A stretch of 64,000 nucleotides of DNA, from positions 496,001 to 560,000 of the forward strand of contig JALMLS010000064.1 in NCBI GenBank assembly GCA_038496445.1, written 5' to 3'. The translations under genes and the position numbers were made by a program. Below are positions 35,480 through 47,204 of this stretch, piece after piece (position 1 is the first letter of the stretch; the number at the start of each line of letters is the position of its first letter). Source of the stretch: Trichosphaerium sp. ATCC 40318. Taxonomy: Eukaryota; Discosea; Flabellinia; Trichosidae. Below the pieces are notes generated by a model, which was given only the letters and a program-made list of their open reading frames with translations, was not told the DNA's origin and searched no databases.

Positions 35480-36938
35480 ATGAGTGAGCCCCGCAAACCA
35501 AAGAATAAATCAAAGGATAGGAATACAAATAGTGTTGTAGTTAAAAACTCACCAAAGAAACGTAAAGACGCTCAAAAGGTACTTCACGCATTTATTCTTA
35601 CCTAAAAAACGGATTTAGAAAGCATTTGGCGATTTTGGCAACGTTGTGGAATTGAATGTCGGTGGAAAGTGCTACACGACGTCTTTATCGACGCTATTAA
35701 AAGTACCGGATTCTGTACGTCCATCTCTCGACGCTGTGTGCTGAAACACACCAACATTGCTCTAGATGCTCGCAGTCATGTTTTCTGGGCGATACAACCT
35801 AACAAAAGACTCCCAAGGCAGATACTTTATTGATCGAGACGGAAAGTATTTTAGGTTTATACTCAATTATCTACGCGATGGTGACGTACTCATTCCAGGC
35901 ATGACATTGACATTTGCAATCATCACTAACTAGCCAAAAACAGACGACACGTTCATCAAAAAAAGCGTTATTGTCGAAGCACGCTTCTACGCACTCAAAG
36001 GTAACCATAAAAGCCGATTTCGGCGTTTTATTTCCCTTAAAAGGCTTCTAGAAGCCATAATTCTAACTTGTTTTATTTTAAGAGCTAGAAAAGCGTATAG
36101 CGAAGCAATTACAAAGTTTAAAGCCTATGAGGTTTGATTACTCACATAACTTTGATAAAAAAGGATTAATATATTGGTTGGGTACTCTGAAGTACCAAAT
36201 AAAGCAATTCATAAACCCTGGTAAAACTGGTACGTTTTAAACAACGTTGGCAAAAAAAAAAGACAAAGTTGATTACCGCTATTGTTCTGGACTTTCTTCG
36301 AAAGGAATCGCTTTGATTCACCTTTATTCTTTAGGGAAGGTTATCGTACAGTCTTCTGGATTATCTACTAGTGGGCGTGGAGGTAATATATCATTAACAA
36401 GACGGGATTACGATTTTATTGGCAGAGATTCTGTTTTGTTGTACACTCATCCTATGCCGTTTTCCTGGTTCTCCGTTGATTTTACACCTATTAATTTACG
36501 TATTCTACCTTCTCACTATACACTCAAACATGGATACGATATCCCTGAGCACTTCTTACGTCACTGGGACTTCCTTGGGAGCAAGGATGGAGAAAATTGG
36601 GTTATTTTAAAATCTCATTCTTCGGATGCAAACTTGAGAGGACAGGGTTACTCTACGCATACATGGAAGATTGATAATCACGATAACCAAGTAAGTACAT
36701 ATTTTATGGTTTGCTGAAATTAATGTGGATACTTCTAGTACTACAGTCATTTTCGGATTCGGCAAACAGGTAAGAGATTTTTTGTTGTTTTTTTTATGTA
36801 ATAGCTTTAGGCGTGAATTCTTCGGAAGGTCATCACTTAGTTTGTTGTGGATTTGAGATATATGGTGACGTATATGAAATGATAGACCATGATAGCGATG
36901 ACGAAAGTGGCCAGGATGGAGAAAACAACAAAATGTAA
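35480..36938 (+). CDS. KCTD-type BTB (T1) protein with discoidin-like C-terminal domain
   Basis: The start MSEPRKPKNKSKDRNTN is basic. A tetramerisation-type BTB follows: VVELNVGGKCYTTSLSTL, MFSGRYNLTKDSQGRYFIDR, DGKYFRFILNYLRDGDVLIP and VIVEARFYALKELEKRI. After a linker (KKGLIYWLGTLK), a galactose-binding-like or F5/8-type domain reads KVIVQSSGLSTSGRGGNISL, WFSVDFTPINLRILPSHYTL, HFLRHWDFLGSKDGENWVIL and SHFRIRQTG, ending LVCCGFEIYGDVYEM and an acidic tail (TAA 36936-36938). KCTD proteins form oligomeric Cullin-3 adaptors. The WDFLGSKDG-type second domain is also seen in BTBD9-like and HECTD1-like proteins, where it may bind a partner. Seven or more short introns; one contains GCCGATTTCGGC at 36013-36024. 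Confidence 0.85.
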
Positions 36939-37811
36939 TTTAGAGACTTGAAATAAAACAAAAACGAAAAAAATAAACAAAACATCAACAATTTGTAAAT
37001 ACGTTAGTGAGTTTCAACTACTACGTAAGGGTGCTAACTTTTTTCATTGTAACATCAACGAAATAAAGTGGATGCAGGTGAACAAGTACCGTCCTATTAC
37101 TTTCGTCTCGGGTAATACCCAAGTGAAGTGCCCTTTGGTGAACCGTTTTTTTTATGTACATCTTTTTGTTAAGTTCACTGTTACTTAGGCGAATATTATG
37201 CTCTACGGCCCTTGGTACGCGATAAGTATAACCGCATACTGTTGTATTTAGCTATACCAACGAATGACACGCTAACACTTGCGATATTATGTAAACACAA
37301 CTGTTCACTATTCACAAAATAAAGCAGAAATCTTTTGTTTTCCGCAACGCTAGCGAAGCCCTTTTATTTCTACAAAGTTGCAGTTTTTGTAAAGGGAAGC
37401 TAAGCCTTAAACTGCCAAAACAACCCGAAGGAAGTTCCTTTTTCACCACAACACAAAAACATCTTAGCAACCCTCAAACCGCCTATTGCAATAATCTGTA
37501 TTTTTTCCTTCTGAATCACGTGATTTTTTCCGCATTTCGGAAAAACGCTACTAGCGCCACGGTTTCAAAGACAGCTTCAACGGGAACCGTTTTACGCGAA
37601 ACTAAGTACCCATCACATTCTGACATGAACCTTTGTTTTCAAATCAATTACAATCTTTGAGTTTGTCTGGTAGCCGAGGATGTGCGGACAGAAACACTAC
37701 CCATAAACAGCCTCATATTTTGCCTTTACTTGCAGTGACTGCTTTTTGTGAACACGGAATTCTAAGCTGCAAGTAACTTCCGACTAACGCCTTATTTCTT
37801 GCCTCTTCAAT
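36939..37811. other. intergenic, no gene seen
   Basis: 870 bp with no family-like reading frame on either strand. It includes a short hairpin (GGGTAATACCC near 37110) and a TCACGTGA at 37516-37523. No tRNA fold or repeat recognised. It should hold the 3' flank of the KCTD gene and the promoter of the RING gene. Confidence 0.45.
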
Positions 37812-38840
37812 ATGGCGCGCTCAAGGAGGCGCTCTGGGGCTTATACGCCGGTAAAGGGGCCGACCTTTTCTTATATCAACGAAGATACCATCGACGACGA
37901 TTTAAAGTGTTGTATATGCCACGATCCTTTTACAAACCCTGTTTTTCACTCACAATGCGGTACTACCTTTTGTAGAGGTTGTGTAGATCAAATAACCACT
38001 AAAAAATGCCCTCAGTGTAGAGGATCTCTTATACGTACGTTAACTAGCGTAAAAAACTCCCGCTCCATTTAACTGCCAAAGTTAAATCAACTAATAGGCT
38101 CCGGGCGCGCGTCAGCGGTAAACGTACTGCCAAACCCCAAGGTTACACACAATTTGGTGAACAAACTGTTGGTACGATGTGACGCCTGCGAAAAAACGTT
38201 TCCAAGGTACGACAGCGCGTATTTAACGCGTCTAACGTATATACTCAGAGAACAATTCGAACATCACGTAAAAAAGGCCTGTATAGTAGCCAAGGATCAA
38301 ACAATAGCAGAACAAGCACGAAGGATAGCTACTCAATCAAAAGAAATATCAATGCTTCAAGCACAGCTTGAGTCGTCTCATAACATGCGAGACACTCTTG
38401 CAAAGCAACAATCAAGCCTACTAGTACAAGTAGAACAGTTAAAAGAACGCAATGAGAAATTACAGAAGATTATAACATCAAAGCATTCAAACTCTCGTAG
38501 AACATCATCTAGGCGTCATCCTTATGTTCCAAAGGATTATCCACCCATCAACTTTAACGAGCAAAAAGCATCATCCAATATCGGTGCTTTTCAATTTCGT
38601 GGGTTTGATAGCGCATTAACTACACCAGACATATCACAACCACCACAACCACAACCAAAGCCACAACAGCAATCACAACATCAAAGAACAGGCTCTTCTG
38701 CTTTCCATTTCAGCGACCAAAGTCGTTCCAAAAGGCAAGCTTTTCATGTTTGTTTTTCGGTCAATCTCCTTGTACTAAATGTTTGTCATAGGCCTTTGAT
38801 ACGTGGTAACCGTACTAGATCAAATCTAGGAAATTCTTGA
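37812..38840 (+). CDS. RING finger plus TRAF-type zinc finger protein with coiled coil
   Basis: Probable E3 ubiquitin ligase of TRAF-like layout. The basic start MARSRRRSGAYTPVKG is followed by a RING: CCICHDPFTNPVFHSQCG, TTFCRGCVDQ, KKCPQCRGSL. After a GTACGT intron, a TRAF-type zinc finger reads LLVRCDACEKTFPREQFEHH, then VKKAC. A coiled coil of about 80 residues follows (QARRIATQSKEISMLQAQLE, LLVQVEQLKERNEKLQKII), then a Pro/Gln-rich segment and a basic tail to NLGNS (TGA ends 38840). The last intron appears to use a GC donor: AAAAG then GCAAGC..., ending TCATAG, which gives RSKRPLIRGNRTRSN. Without it the frame stays open but encodes an odd hydrophobic insert. No MATH domain is present. 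Confidence 0.85.
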
Positions 38841-39096
38841 TAATTACAGCATCATTGAGAATAGTAATCAAAGAAAAATGTATAGTGTAAAGTATTCTGT
38901 TTAAGTACAAAGTTGTGTGTATGAATCTTGTATCGGAAAAAAAAAAAATGAAAAGTTCAAAAAAAAATAATAACCACCTTTGAAACGTGACCACAGGCTC
39001 AATTCTCATTCCATCCCTTAGAAAAACGTTACCATTTATTACATGTCTTGTTGTAGTGAAGTACGGACGGACATTACAGTCTTTGTTTTGCATACA

Positions 39097-39773
39097 TTAC
39101 ATATTTATTCTCTCTATGTTTGGGGAATAGAACGATGCTTGGATTGTACCAAAAAAATGTACATCAGCTGAGGGACCACCTCCTGGAGGTAAACGACTTC
39201 CTATTCTTGCTGGAATGGATACAGTGTGATCACTTATACGTTGTCTTGTCTCACTAACTACTACTCCGTTTATCGAGAGGACCATTCTTCTTCTTTTACG
39301 CTCAAGTGTCACACGTGTATTTTCATTAAGCGGTAGAGGATCTGGTGTAGTTAACGCCGTTCCATATCCTGCAGGGTCTAGAGAAAATCCGAATCCTCGA
39401 CCGCCCTCTATGTTCAAACCGAATACAGCAATGTGACCTGTAAAAATCACGTGTTAGCGAACTGCCGAGCGCTCAATATAATTTCTTACCGTCGGCATGC
39501 ATTTGAACACGAAATTGGTTTTCAGCTACTCCAGAACTTACACAAGCGTCAGTGGTGAAGATGAATTCTAAAGAATAAGAGAGTACCTATCATAGCCAAC
39601 CAGGGTTGAGAACGCATACTGAGTTGGATGTACAAGAAGGTCAAAAACGAAGTCATATTTGCCAATATTAAGAATCTGCTCTGATACAACGCCTTGAGTG
39701 TATCTGAAGGAGTACGTTGAGTTTCAAAGATGTAACTTGGTACGTACGCTGGAAATACGGTAAATGTTGCCAT
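39097..39773 (-). CDS. LamG/concanavalin A-like domain protein
   Basis: The short first exon MATFTVFPAY ends before a GTACC intron. The next exon, ILNIGKYDFVFDLLVHPTQY, runs to STLVGYDR, then EFIFTTDACVSSGVAENQFR, HIAVFGLNIEGG, VTLERKRRRMVLSINGVVVS and DVHFFGTIQASFYSPNI. The alternation of short beta strands and the phrase MVLSINGVVV (compare the LamG-type ligand-free sandwich strand) fit a single jelly-roll of about 190 residues. There is no signal peptide, so it is probably intracellular. Ligand unknown. Two introns are short. Confidence 0.6.
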
Positions 39774-40777
39774 TGTGGCTTGTGTCGAAACACATGTTGT
39801 GAAGCAACAGTAACAAGCACACGCTAAAAAAACATCCTTTGAACGCTAACATATGTGTTGCTCTTATGGTTTGCTTTTATTTGTATGTTTTGGCAGTAAT
39901 TTCATTAAGTCACGTGGGATCTGTAGTTTTGTAGTAAACACAATGTCAGTACTCTTCGGCAACCAATTTACTACGAAAATGACTTAAAATTAGTAGTGGT
40001 ACCGTTTTACTACATGATTCAAACTGTCAGTACTCTGTAAGATACGGAAAATACTAAAATTTATCTGAGCAGAAATCGGTGCTAAACCTTTTATCTATAC
40101 TGCGGGATCAGGTGTGGCACGTACCAAGTACACTCATCTAAGTACCACTTGTTGAAGATCAGTAAAAAAAAAAGTCGATTTATAACATGTTAATGGAGCT
40201 GTATGACGCTGTACCATGCCGTTATTGTAAGTAGCGGATTTTTGTTTGGATCACTTCTCTTACAAGCCAACGCACTCACATAATACCAAAACCATATCAG
40301 AACATTGCTAGCAAACGAAATCGTAGCGGAGCTACAGTTAACGAATGTGGCGAAGTTGTGATAACGATGATGGCGATACAGATGATGCTAACATGCATTG
40401 AAGACAGCCATATATAAGAGCTTACAGGAGTCCATAGACTCGTTAGAATTTAAGAGTCCCGATTCATACAGAATGCCAACAGCCTAAGAGAGATAAGACC
40501 TTTATAAACAAAAACCATATAGACTTTTAAGTCATTCACCACCGGTGCTTTCTAAAGCCTTTTCGATTATGCTGCAGAGGCACTACGCTCATTAATACCA
40601 GTATCAAGCTGTCTGGAAGATCCGGGGTTGGGTAATTATTATATCCGAAATAATTTCGGCGGTATTGGCGGAACGCGGAAATTTCGCGGTTTTTTGACTT
40701 TTTTTGTGTGGTAGCAAAACAAGAAGGTGACCAAACAAGCAACAGCTTGTCTATATTGTATTCAAAAAGCATATAAT
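39774..40777. other. intergenic with palindrome cluster near the FSP1-like gene
   Basis: About 1 kb with no gene I can support. At 40645-40689 there is a cluster: CCGAAATAATTTCGG (perfect arms), TTGGCGGAA, and CGCGGAAATTTCGCGG, ending about 90 bp before the next start codon. These resemble E2F-type GC/TTTC sites. A short frame at 40190 (MELYDAVPCRYC) has no family fit. Confidence 0.45.
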
Positions 40778-42749
40778 ATGGCCCAAACATCAGTACGTGA
40801 TAGAAAACAACTATTTCTCCTTGCTTTTCGCTTTTTCGCTCTTTTTCGTTGTTTTAACGAAAGAATTGAACGTATGAGCATGGAATTTACGATTTCAGAA
40901 TATGATTCCCATAAATTCTAATCATTTTATTCAACAGAGCAGAAAAAAAGTTGTCATTCTTGGCGGTGGCTTTGGAGGACATACTTTAGCAATTAAGTTG
41001 AGGAAATATGATAACTTGGAAGTCACATTGATAGATAAAAGAACCAGCGGAGAATGTAATATATACCTAACGAGGTATGTAACTAATTGGTTTTTCCTTC
41101 AACAGTCGAAAATTGTTTTGGTTGATTCTTTCTTTGCAGGGCACTAGTCCAACCAGAGCGTTATGATACAATATCCATACCACATAACAATGTTTGGTGT
41201 CACGAAATCATAACAGGTTTAGTATCCGAGGTCCAACATGATAAGGTATACTCGCCAAGTGATGGCTTACGTTTTTTTTGTGTGTAAAGTATTAACGACC
41301 AGAAAATAGGTTATCCTTCAAGACAGTACAGAAGTATCATTTGACTACCTTGTTATTGCAACAGGTGCTAGATATCCAAACTTAGAGGTTAGGCAACGTA
41401 ATGTCATTTAAATTACTAAGTTGCTTTCGAAGAAGCAGGCCAAGGCTAAAAAAAGTAAGAAAAAAAAAGGAAGCAGCAAAGAAGCTATAACAGAACCTAC
41501 CAAAGATGACGATTCAGAACCTCAAAAAGTTGCCTCAACAGGAGATCGTAAAGCTATGGTAATTAACGAAGCTTTGGCTTTGAAAAAATCAAACACTATA
41601 GCCATCGTTGGAGGAGGTAAAGCGCTTAAAAAACCTCACATACAACTAAACACATGTTAGGGTTTGTTGGTGTTGAACTCGCTGGAGAGATAATAGCAAG
41701 ATATCCGAATAAAGAAGTAACAATATATACAAATGCTAGTACACTACTACCTACTGGAACAAAAAAAGGTATAGAACGTTGTACACACTGGCTAAAATCA
41801 AGAAATGTTGGAATTGTGTATCAAACAAAAGTTACAAACATCAAAAGAAAAAAGAACGGCAAATTCTCGCTGACTATCGATGAAGACAGTAAGTACCAAG
41901 TGAATTATAAGCTAAGGTATCATCAGCACTAACAAATATCTTTATAGGTGACCCTATCGAAGTAGATCGCTACTACACTTGTTTTGGTGTAACACCAAAC
42001 ACAGATTTTATGAAACAAAATTTCAGCGATAAATTAGAACCACGAGGCTACATAAAGGTAAGCAAAACACGCCTCACAACAGATTTTGTTGAGAAAGCAT
42101 ACAAGAAAATCGAGTACTCTAGGAGCTGACTTTTTCCAAGGTTGACGAAACACTGTTACTTGAGGGATCAAAGAATATATTCGCTTTCGGAGATTGTATG
42201 AATGGAAATAACTTAAAGACAGCATACGGTGCAAAACTTCAAGCACCTCACGTTGCAGAAAACATTATAAGAAGTGCCACAGGAAAACCACTTAAAAAAT
42301 GGAAAGTTCCAGATAATCCAATCATACTATCCTTAGGCACGTGTTTTTTCCTCTGCACTAAAATCTATCGATTCTCGAGTAGCACGAGTAAATATCGCAT
42401 ATCTACGCGTAGAGGCCTCGCGTAGATGTAAAACTATTCTCACTAATTTCCGATGGAATTTACAAACAAAAGGTTGACTTAATAATGATTTCCAATAGGT
42501 TTAAATGCTGGTGTTTTTATGGTAAAAGGAACAACTTTTGCTTATTCTCTAGCACCATTTCTTAAAAAACAGTTTGAAGGAAAGCTACTCAAGGAATTTG
42601 GTCAAACAACAGCCGAGACAAAAAAGTTAAGTGGATTTAATAAATCGCTAAAGGACGCTATGGCAAACAATAAAAAGCAACCTCAAAAAGAAGAAGACGA
42701 AGAAGAAGATGACTATGATCCTAACATCATATTCACATGGAGGGATTAA
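40778..42749 (+). CDS. FSP1/AIFM2-like FAD-dependent NAD(P)H oxidoreductase
   Basis: Pyridine nucleotide-disulphide oxidoreductase family. I start at MAQTS (40778), which has a strong GTACGTGA donor and joins in phase to SRKKVVILGGGFGGHTLAIK, the FAD-binding Rossmann motif. An unspliced start at 40902 is the alternative. Then come ALVQPERYDTISIPHNNVWC, FDYLVIATGARYP (ATG motif), NTIAIVGGGFVGVELAGEII (NAD-binding GxGxxG), and NIFAFGDCMNGNNLKTAYGA (second FAD motif, GD). A Lys/Ser-rich insert of about 40 residues (AKAKKSKKKKGSSKEA) sits between the halves and is not usual. The C-terminus is acidic (KEEDEEEDDYDPNIIFTWRD). FSP1 reduces quinones at membranes; substrate here is inferred. Confidence 0.85.
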
Positions 42750-44014
42750 AATGTAACTAACAAATAAAACAAACCCTTGACACTACGCAGTGATTAATTT
42801 TTGAACTTAAATTTCACATTTGAAATAAAAATCTTGTTCACTGTTTTTTTTGGGTTTGTCTCCTTGTATGTTACCTTCATTGTATGTTTATCGTCTCAAC
42901 AATAATCTACACCAACTATGTTATTTTGTTATTCGTTGAAATGTTCAATTGAAACGCACGTGACACCAGAATGTTATTCTTGATTTTATCCTTTTTTTTT
43001 TTGAACATCAATTTTTTGCAAAAACAAACCTCGAGCCTGGATGGGTTAACAGACTCGAGATATGATTTAGCAGTGATGGAAAATATAGATTGTTATCTCG
43101 TTTGTCTCCATAAAAGTCTAAAATGTTCTTTAATGACAGCCAAACTAATCATAAGGTTCGAAAACTGAACCACTTGCCAAAAAAAGAGGAAAAAAAATAA
43201 GAACAAGAAATCGACGGAAATGCACTCTTTGTTATTAGGAGAGGTGGACAAGTGTTGGGTTTGTTGACGTCTGAATTAATCGATCAATTACGGTGCAGTG
43301 AATAGGAATAAGCCAAGATACACTAGTAACGTGATAAGCAACAATCAAGTTGTTCCTTTTTTTCTTGATTTTTTTTTTCCGTTTTTCGTTCACTTAACGT
43401 ACTTTGCGTTGGTCGGTGACAAATGTGATGTTGTGTGAACGGACGGCGAAGTGAGGTGTTTGACATTTCGTATATTTACATTGTGTGTTTGTTTTGCCAA
43501 GAATCAGGGACCACAACCTTCCGCAGGGTGGTTGATATGTACATGTGTTTTTTGTTGGGTAGTTTTTAATCGTTTTTGTGGGCAGGGTTTGAGTTCAGAC
43601 ATTCTGTAACTCTTATATTTTATCTCCCTGCAACCACTAGTAAAACGGGTTGTAACAACACCAATAGAGATAGGCAAGACGTCGTTTAGTTAGACGCGAG
43701 ATGCAAAAAATGACAAAAAAAGCCGGAAAAAAAAATCTAACTGTCAATCAATATGTGATTGCATTATCGCTTGCGTTCCATCATCACATGCCGATACAAG
43801 CGTTCCAAGTCCATTGTATTGGCAATCTTATAGTAAGGAATTTTCATCTACACAGACATCAACAACACGAAGAGGCAAAGAGAGGAACCGAAGCGAAGTT
43901 TTGAAAAAAAAAAAAGGGCGAAAAAAAAATATGCAAAAAAAAAAAGGAGAGTAAGTAAGAAACATCTCCAAGGATCAGCTCTGGCCATTACATTACAATA
44001 CTTATTTCTTTTTT
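42750..44014. other. intergenic, no supported gene
   Basis: About 1.26 kb, AT-rich, with poly-A and poly-T runs. The frame at 43701-43904 (MQKMTKKAGKKNLTVNQYV) has no family fit and no splice support. A GGTTC-GAAAACT-GAACC hairpin at about 43156-43172 looks like a tRNA T-arm but no tRNA body surrounds it. Nothing else recognised. Confidence 0.45.
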
Positions 44015-47000
44015 TTACAGTATCACCCAAAAAAACCCTGCCAAGGTCGACATATCGAGCTCAAAGAGTTGTTGTAGTACCTTTTTAGCAACTTCCTCTT
44101 CTTCAGGACCATTACCAATAGCAATCCATTTTTTAATTCTCTCATGCCCTTTCATAACTCTTTCAAAACATTGTTGCTTATTACACCCTAAAAAAACCAC
44201 CTCATAAGCAACAAAACCTTTTCAGAACCATAAAAAAAAAAAGAAAAAAAAGAAAAGAAGAAAGATCATCAAACCTTTTGGAGAAGCACTCAACACATTA
44301 TCTAGAGGTACAACCTCAGTAAAATCAAAAAGTACAAGCTTAGTTAAAGCAGGTATCAAGTGACTTGCGGTAACTACTGAATGAAGTACGCTGCATAGAA
44401 AGATTAGTGACAACAAAAAAACTAGCTAAAATAAAATAAGCTGTACGTACCGTTTCTCTCTTAACTTGGTAAGTATCTCACGTATTTTCTTTGACCAGCC
44501 ACCCGTAGTTTTAGAAATATCATCTAAGGTGTCTTTTATAACTTCCATCTTTCGTATCTTTGCAAGTTCATCTGTCTAAACCGAAGAAAAAACATTAGTA
44601 AGATCGACATTGCAAAAAACTAAACACAATAAACTATCTGTGTGATCACAACGTACGTCTTTCCAAAGTGCACGTATTTGACGCATTCTATATGCTGCAT
44701 CAAGAGCAGTAGGTGGTTTATCTTCAGTGAACTTTGCTCTGAAATCATAACTAAAAGAAAGTCAGCCAAAAAACAACAACAACAAATAATCTATCAACGT
44801 ACTTTACAACACTAGCTCCATCATCTGCAGCCAAGTACTCCTTTGCAGAAGAAAGGCCACCATCCCCTTTAAACGTATCCAAGTTCTTGTAAAACAATTT
44901 AGTGTTAGCAACACTTGTTATCAAGTTAATGATAATATCATCTTGTATACGTGGTTCTTTATCATGTTGAATACAAAAGTCTTGATACTTAGTAGCAATT
45001 ATCATTGTTTCATCCAAATCCCAAAGAACACCAATACTCCCTTTAGAACTAAAAGAAGGAAGACATTGATTTGTTCGACAAAGTTCACGCTTTGGTTCTG
45101 GAGGAGGTGGTTGTGTTGGCTGTTTTGGTTTATCTGTTTTAGCTTCCTGATTCTTGACACCATTTGCTTTCTTATCGCTTGCTGGGTCCTCATCAGATTT
45201 CTTTTCAGGCAGTAAGCTTGGATCACGTTCAGGAGTCTTGATATCTCTTTCATTTCTTTCTTTACTTCTATCACGTCGTTGTCCATCATTCTTGGCATCT
45301 CTTCTACCTGAGCGCCCATCTCGTGAACGCTTAGAATCTTTACGACGGTCTCGAGAACGTCGAGAGTGTTTGCTGCGCCTTCGACGCTTTGGGGACCTAC
45401 AACAGTTGTCAATAAATGGAACAAATAAGTTAATGCAATTAGTACCTGCTAGGAGAACGTGTGCGAGAACTAGAACGGTGTCGCTTTGTGCCTCGTTTAG
45501 GAGACTTAGAGTAAGACCCAGAATAAGACCTAGACGAGGAAGATCTTGACCGGTGCTTGTGACGCTTACGAGAGCGTGATCTTGGTGTTCGGTAGCGTTC
45601 TCTACTGCGAGAGCGCCTATGCTTCCTGCCTCGGGAGCTAGATCGCTTGCGACGCCTTGATTTATCACCTCGCCTTGGCGATTGTCGCCGTGGAGGCGTC
45701 CTACCGCGTCTTGGAGAATCTCGTCGTCTTCCAGGTGAATTACGCCTAGGTGGCGTGCGTGGGGATCGAGACGATTTCCGGGATTGCCTTCGTTTCTGTG
45801 GTGAACCTCGTGAGTTTTTCACGTGTCGCCGTGGAGACCTACAAACGAATATTAGAAGGATTTAAGGAATATTAGTTGATAAACGTACGATGATCTTCGT
45901 GAGTCACGCTTGTGCCCATTTCGTTGTCTATTGGTGTCATTCGTACTAATAGAACATTAGTCTCAGGCTTAAAAAGCTGGCAAGATGACTTACGTTCTCC
46001 TTCGCTTGTTTGGACCTTCTCGGTCACTATTTACATCTCTGCGACGTTTACCATCTGAATGCGATTCTAAAGAATTTCCATTGCGCCTGCCAGTGACAGT
46101 AAGGAAAACACGTTTTTTTTTTGGATTTGTCTCGTACAGTTTTTTTGTCTCCGGTGGCGGTGGAGGTTTAGGTTTATGTAGTTGGCCGTTGGCCTTGGGT
46201 TTAGGTGGTTCTGGAGGGCACGGTTCGGATACACTTTCAGCCTTGAAATGACGGTTAGGGAAAAAATCGCCGACGGGTTTTTTCAAAGACGAAACGACGT
46301 ACTTGTTTGTTTCCGTTGTAACGCACTATTTGTTTCACTTCTTCATCAGTTATTGCAGCCCAAGCTTCAGAAAATTCAACGTTTGTTTGAACTTTTCTCT
46401 CCAATTTATTCCATGTACAAACCTCACCTATTGGGCGTAAGGTTTTTTCCAAACGGATGTTTTTTTCCTTTGTGATGGTTAGTTATTGAGTTAACAAAAA
46501 AAAATAGCGCTGGGTAATACTATGAGGTTTTAGACGTAATTTTACGTACTATTCTACGATGTTGTTGTATTTCGTGCAAAGCTTTCTTGAACTCTGGGTT
46601 AGTCTTCCAATTTTTATCGGAAGGCTCTATTGCCCATGCCGGTATGCTTGCAGCGCGTCTTGGTAAAAGAGTGAATAAACCAAATTAGCAAAAAACAACT
46701 GCTAACCTTCGCTCTGCGTCTATCTCGGCGTCTACTGCCTTTAATTTGTCCATGCCAGCTTTGATGACTTCTGGTTTTAAAATCGCTCGTTGCTCCCAAA
46801 TGTTTAACACTTTGGTAGCTACTTTAAACTGCGACTCCTTGTACATGTTGTTTGGAATCAACAAATCAAGGACCGCCAAGATCGATGCCTCATCTATGAG
46901 AGGCGCTAAAATGTTCTTTCCGCTGTGCTTGAGGGAAATTTGGCATATAGAGTCGATGAGGTAAAAGAAACAAGTTCGTTCTGCTTTTGCTTTGATTTCT

Positions 47001-47204
47001 TCTCTCTAGTGACATTTAGATGTTATTAAAATGGTGTAGAACAACCTGTCCCATCGCCTCTATAATTTGCCCATACAAATCACCAACGAGAGCTTTGTTT
47101 TTTAGCACAAATTGCGTTGCACCATTGATAGCTTCCTTAGAGTGGTCCAGCTTCTCCAGCAGGTTGTTAAAAGAGTCGTACACTGCGCTATCATCATCAG
47201 ACAT
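44015..47204 (-). CDS. CID - SR-rich - Eyes-absent (EYA) phosphatase fusion
   Basis: One phase-consistent minus-strand frame of about 830 residues. N-terminal CID (RPR) domain, which binds the RNA polymerase II CTD: MSDDDSAVYDSFNNLLEKLD, SKEAINGATQFVLKNK, TCFFYLIDSICQ, FKVATKVLNIWEQRAIL. The middle is Pro-rich (KPKPPPPPETKK), then an RS domain of some 200 residues (RRNSPGRRRDSPRRG, RSRSRERYRTPRSRSR). The C-terminal EYA domain reads GVLWDLDETMIIATKY (DxD nucleophile motif), LITSVANTKLFYKNLD, HSVVTASHLIPALTKLVLFD, VPLDNVLSASPKG and NKQQCFERV, then IAIGNGPEEEEVAKK. EYA enzymes have GDG where this has GNG, so a Mg-binding Asp is lost. Introns with GTACGT donors link RS and EYA parts in phase. Inferred role: RNA processing or CTD phosphotyrosine control. 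Confidence 0.82.

Noticed and set aside
40190-40430. Frame MELYDAVPCRYC with a possible intron
   Set aside because: No recognisable domain and no support for the joined exon; probably chance.
43150-43175. tRNA T-arm-like hairpin GGTTC-GAAAACT-GAACC
   Set aside because: No acceptor, D or anticodon arm can be paired on either side.
43701-43904. Plus-strand frame MQKMTKKAGKKNLTVNQYV
   Set aside because: Low-complexity, no family fit, no splice sites that extend it, and it lies in poly-A rich intergenic DNA.
45154-46475. Long plus-strand frames opposite the RS region of the EYA gene
   Set aside because: They are shadows of the Arg/Ser-rich coding strand and break at intron borders of the real gene.
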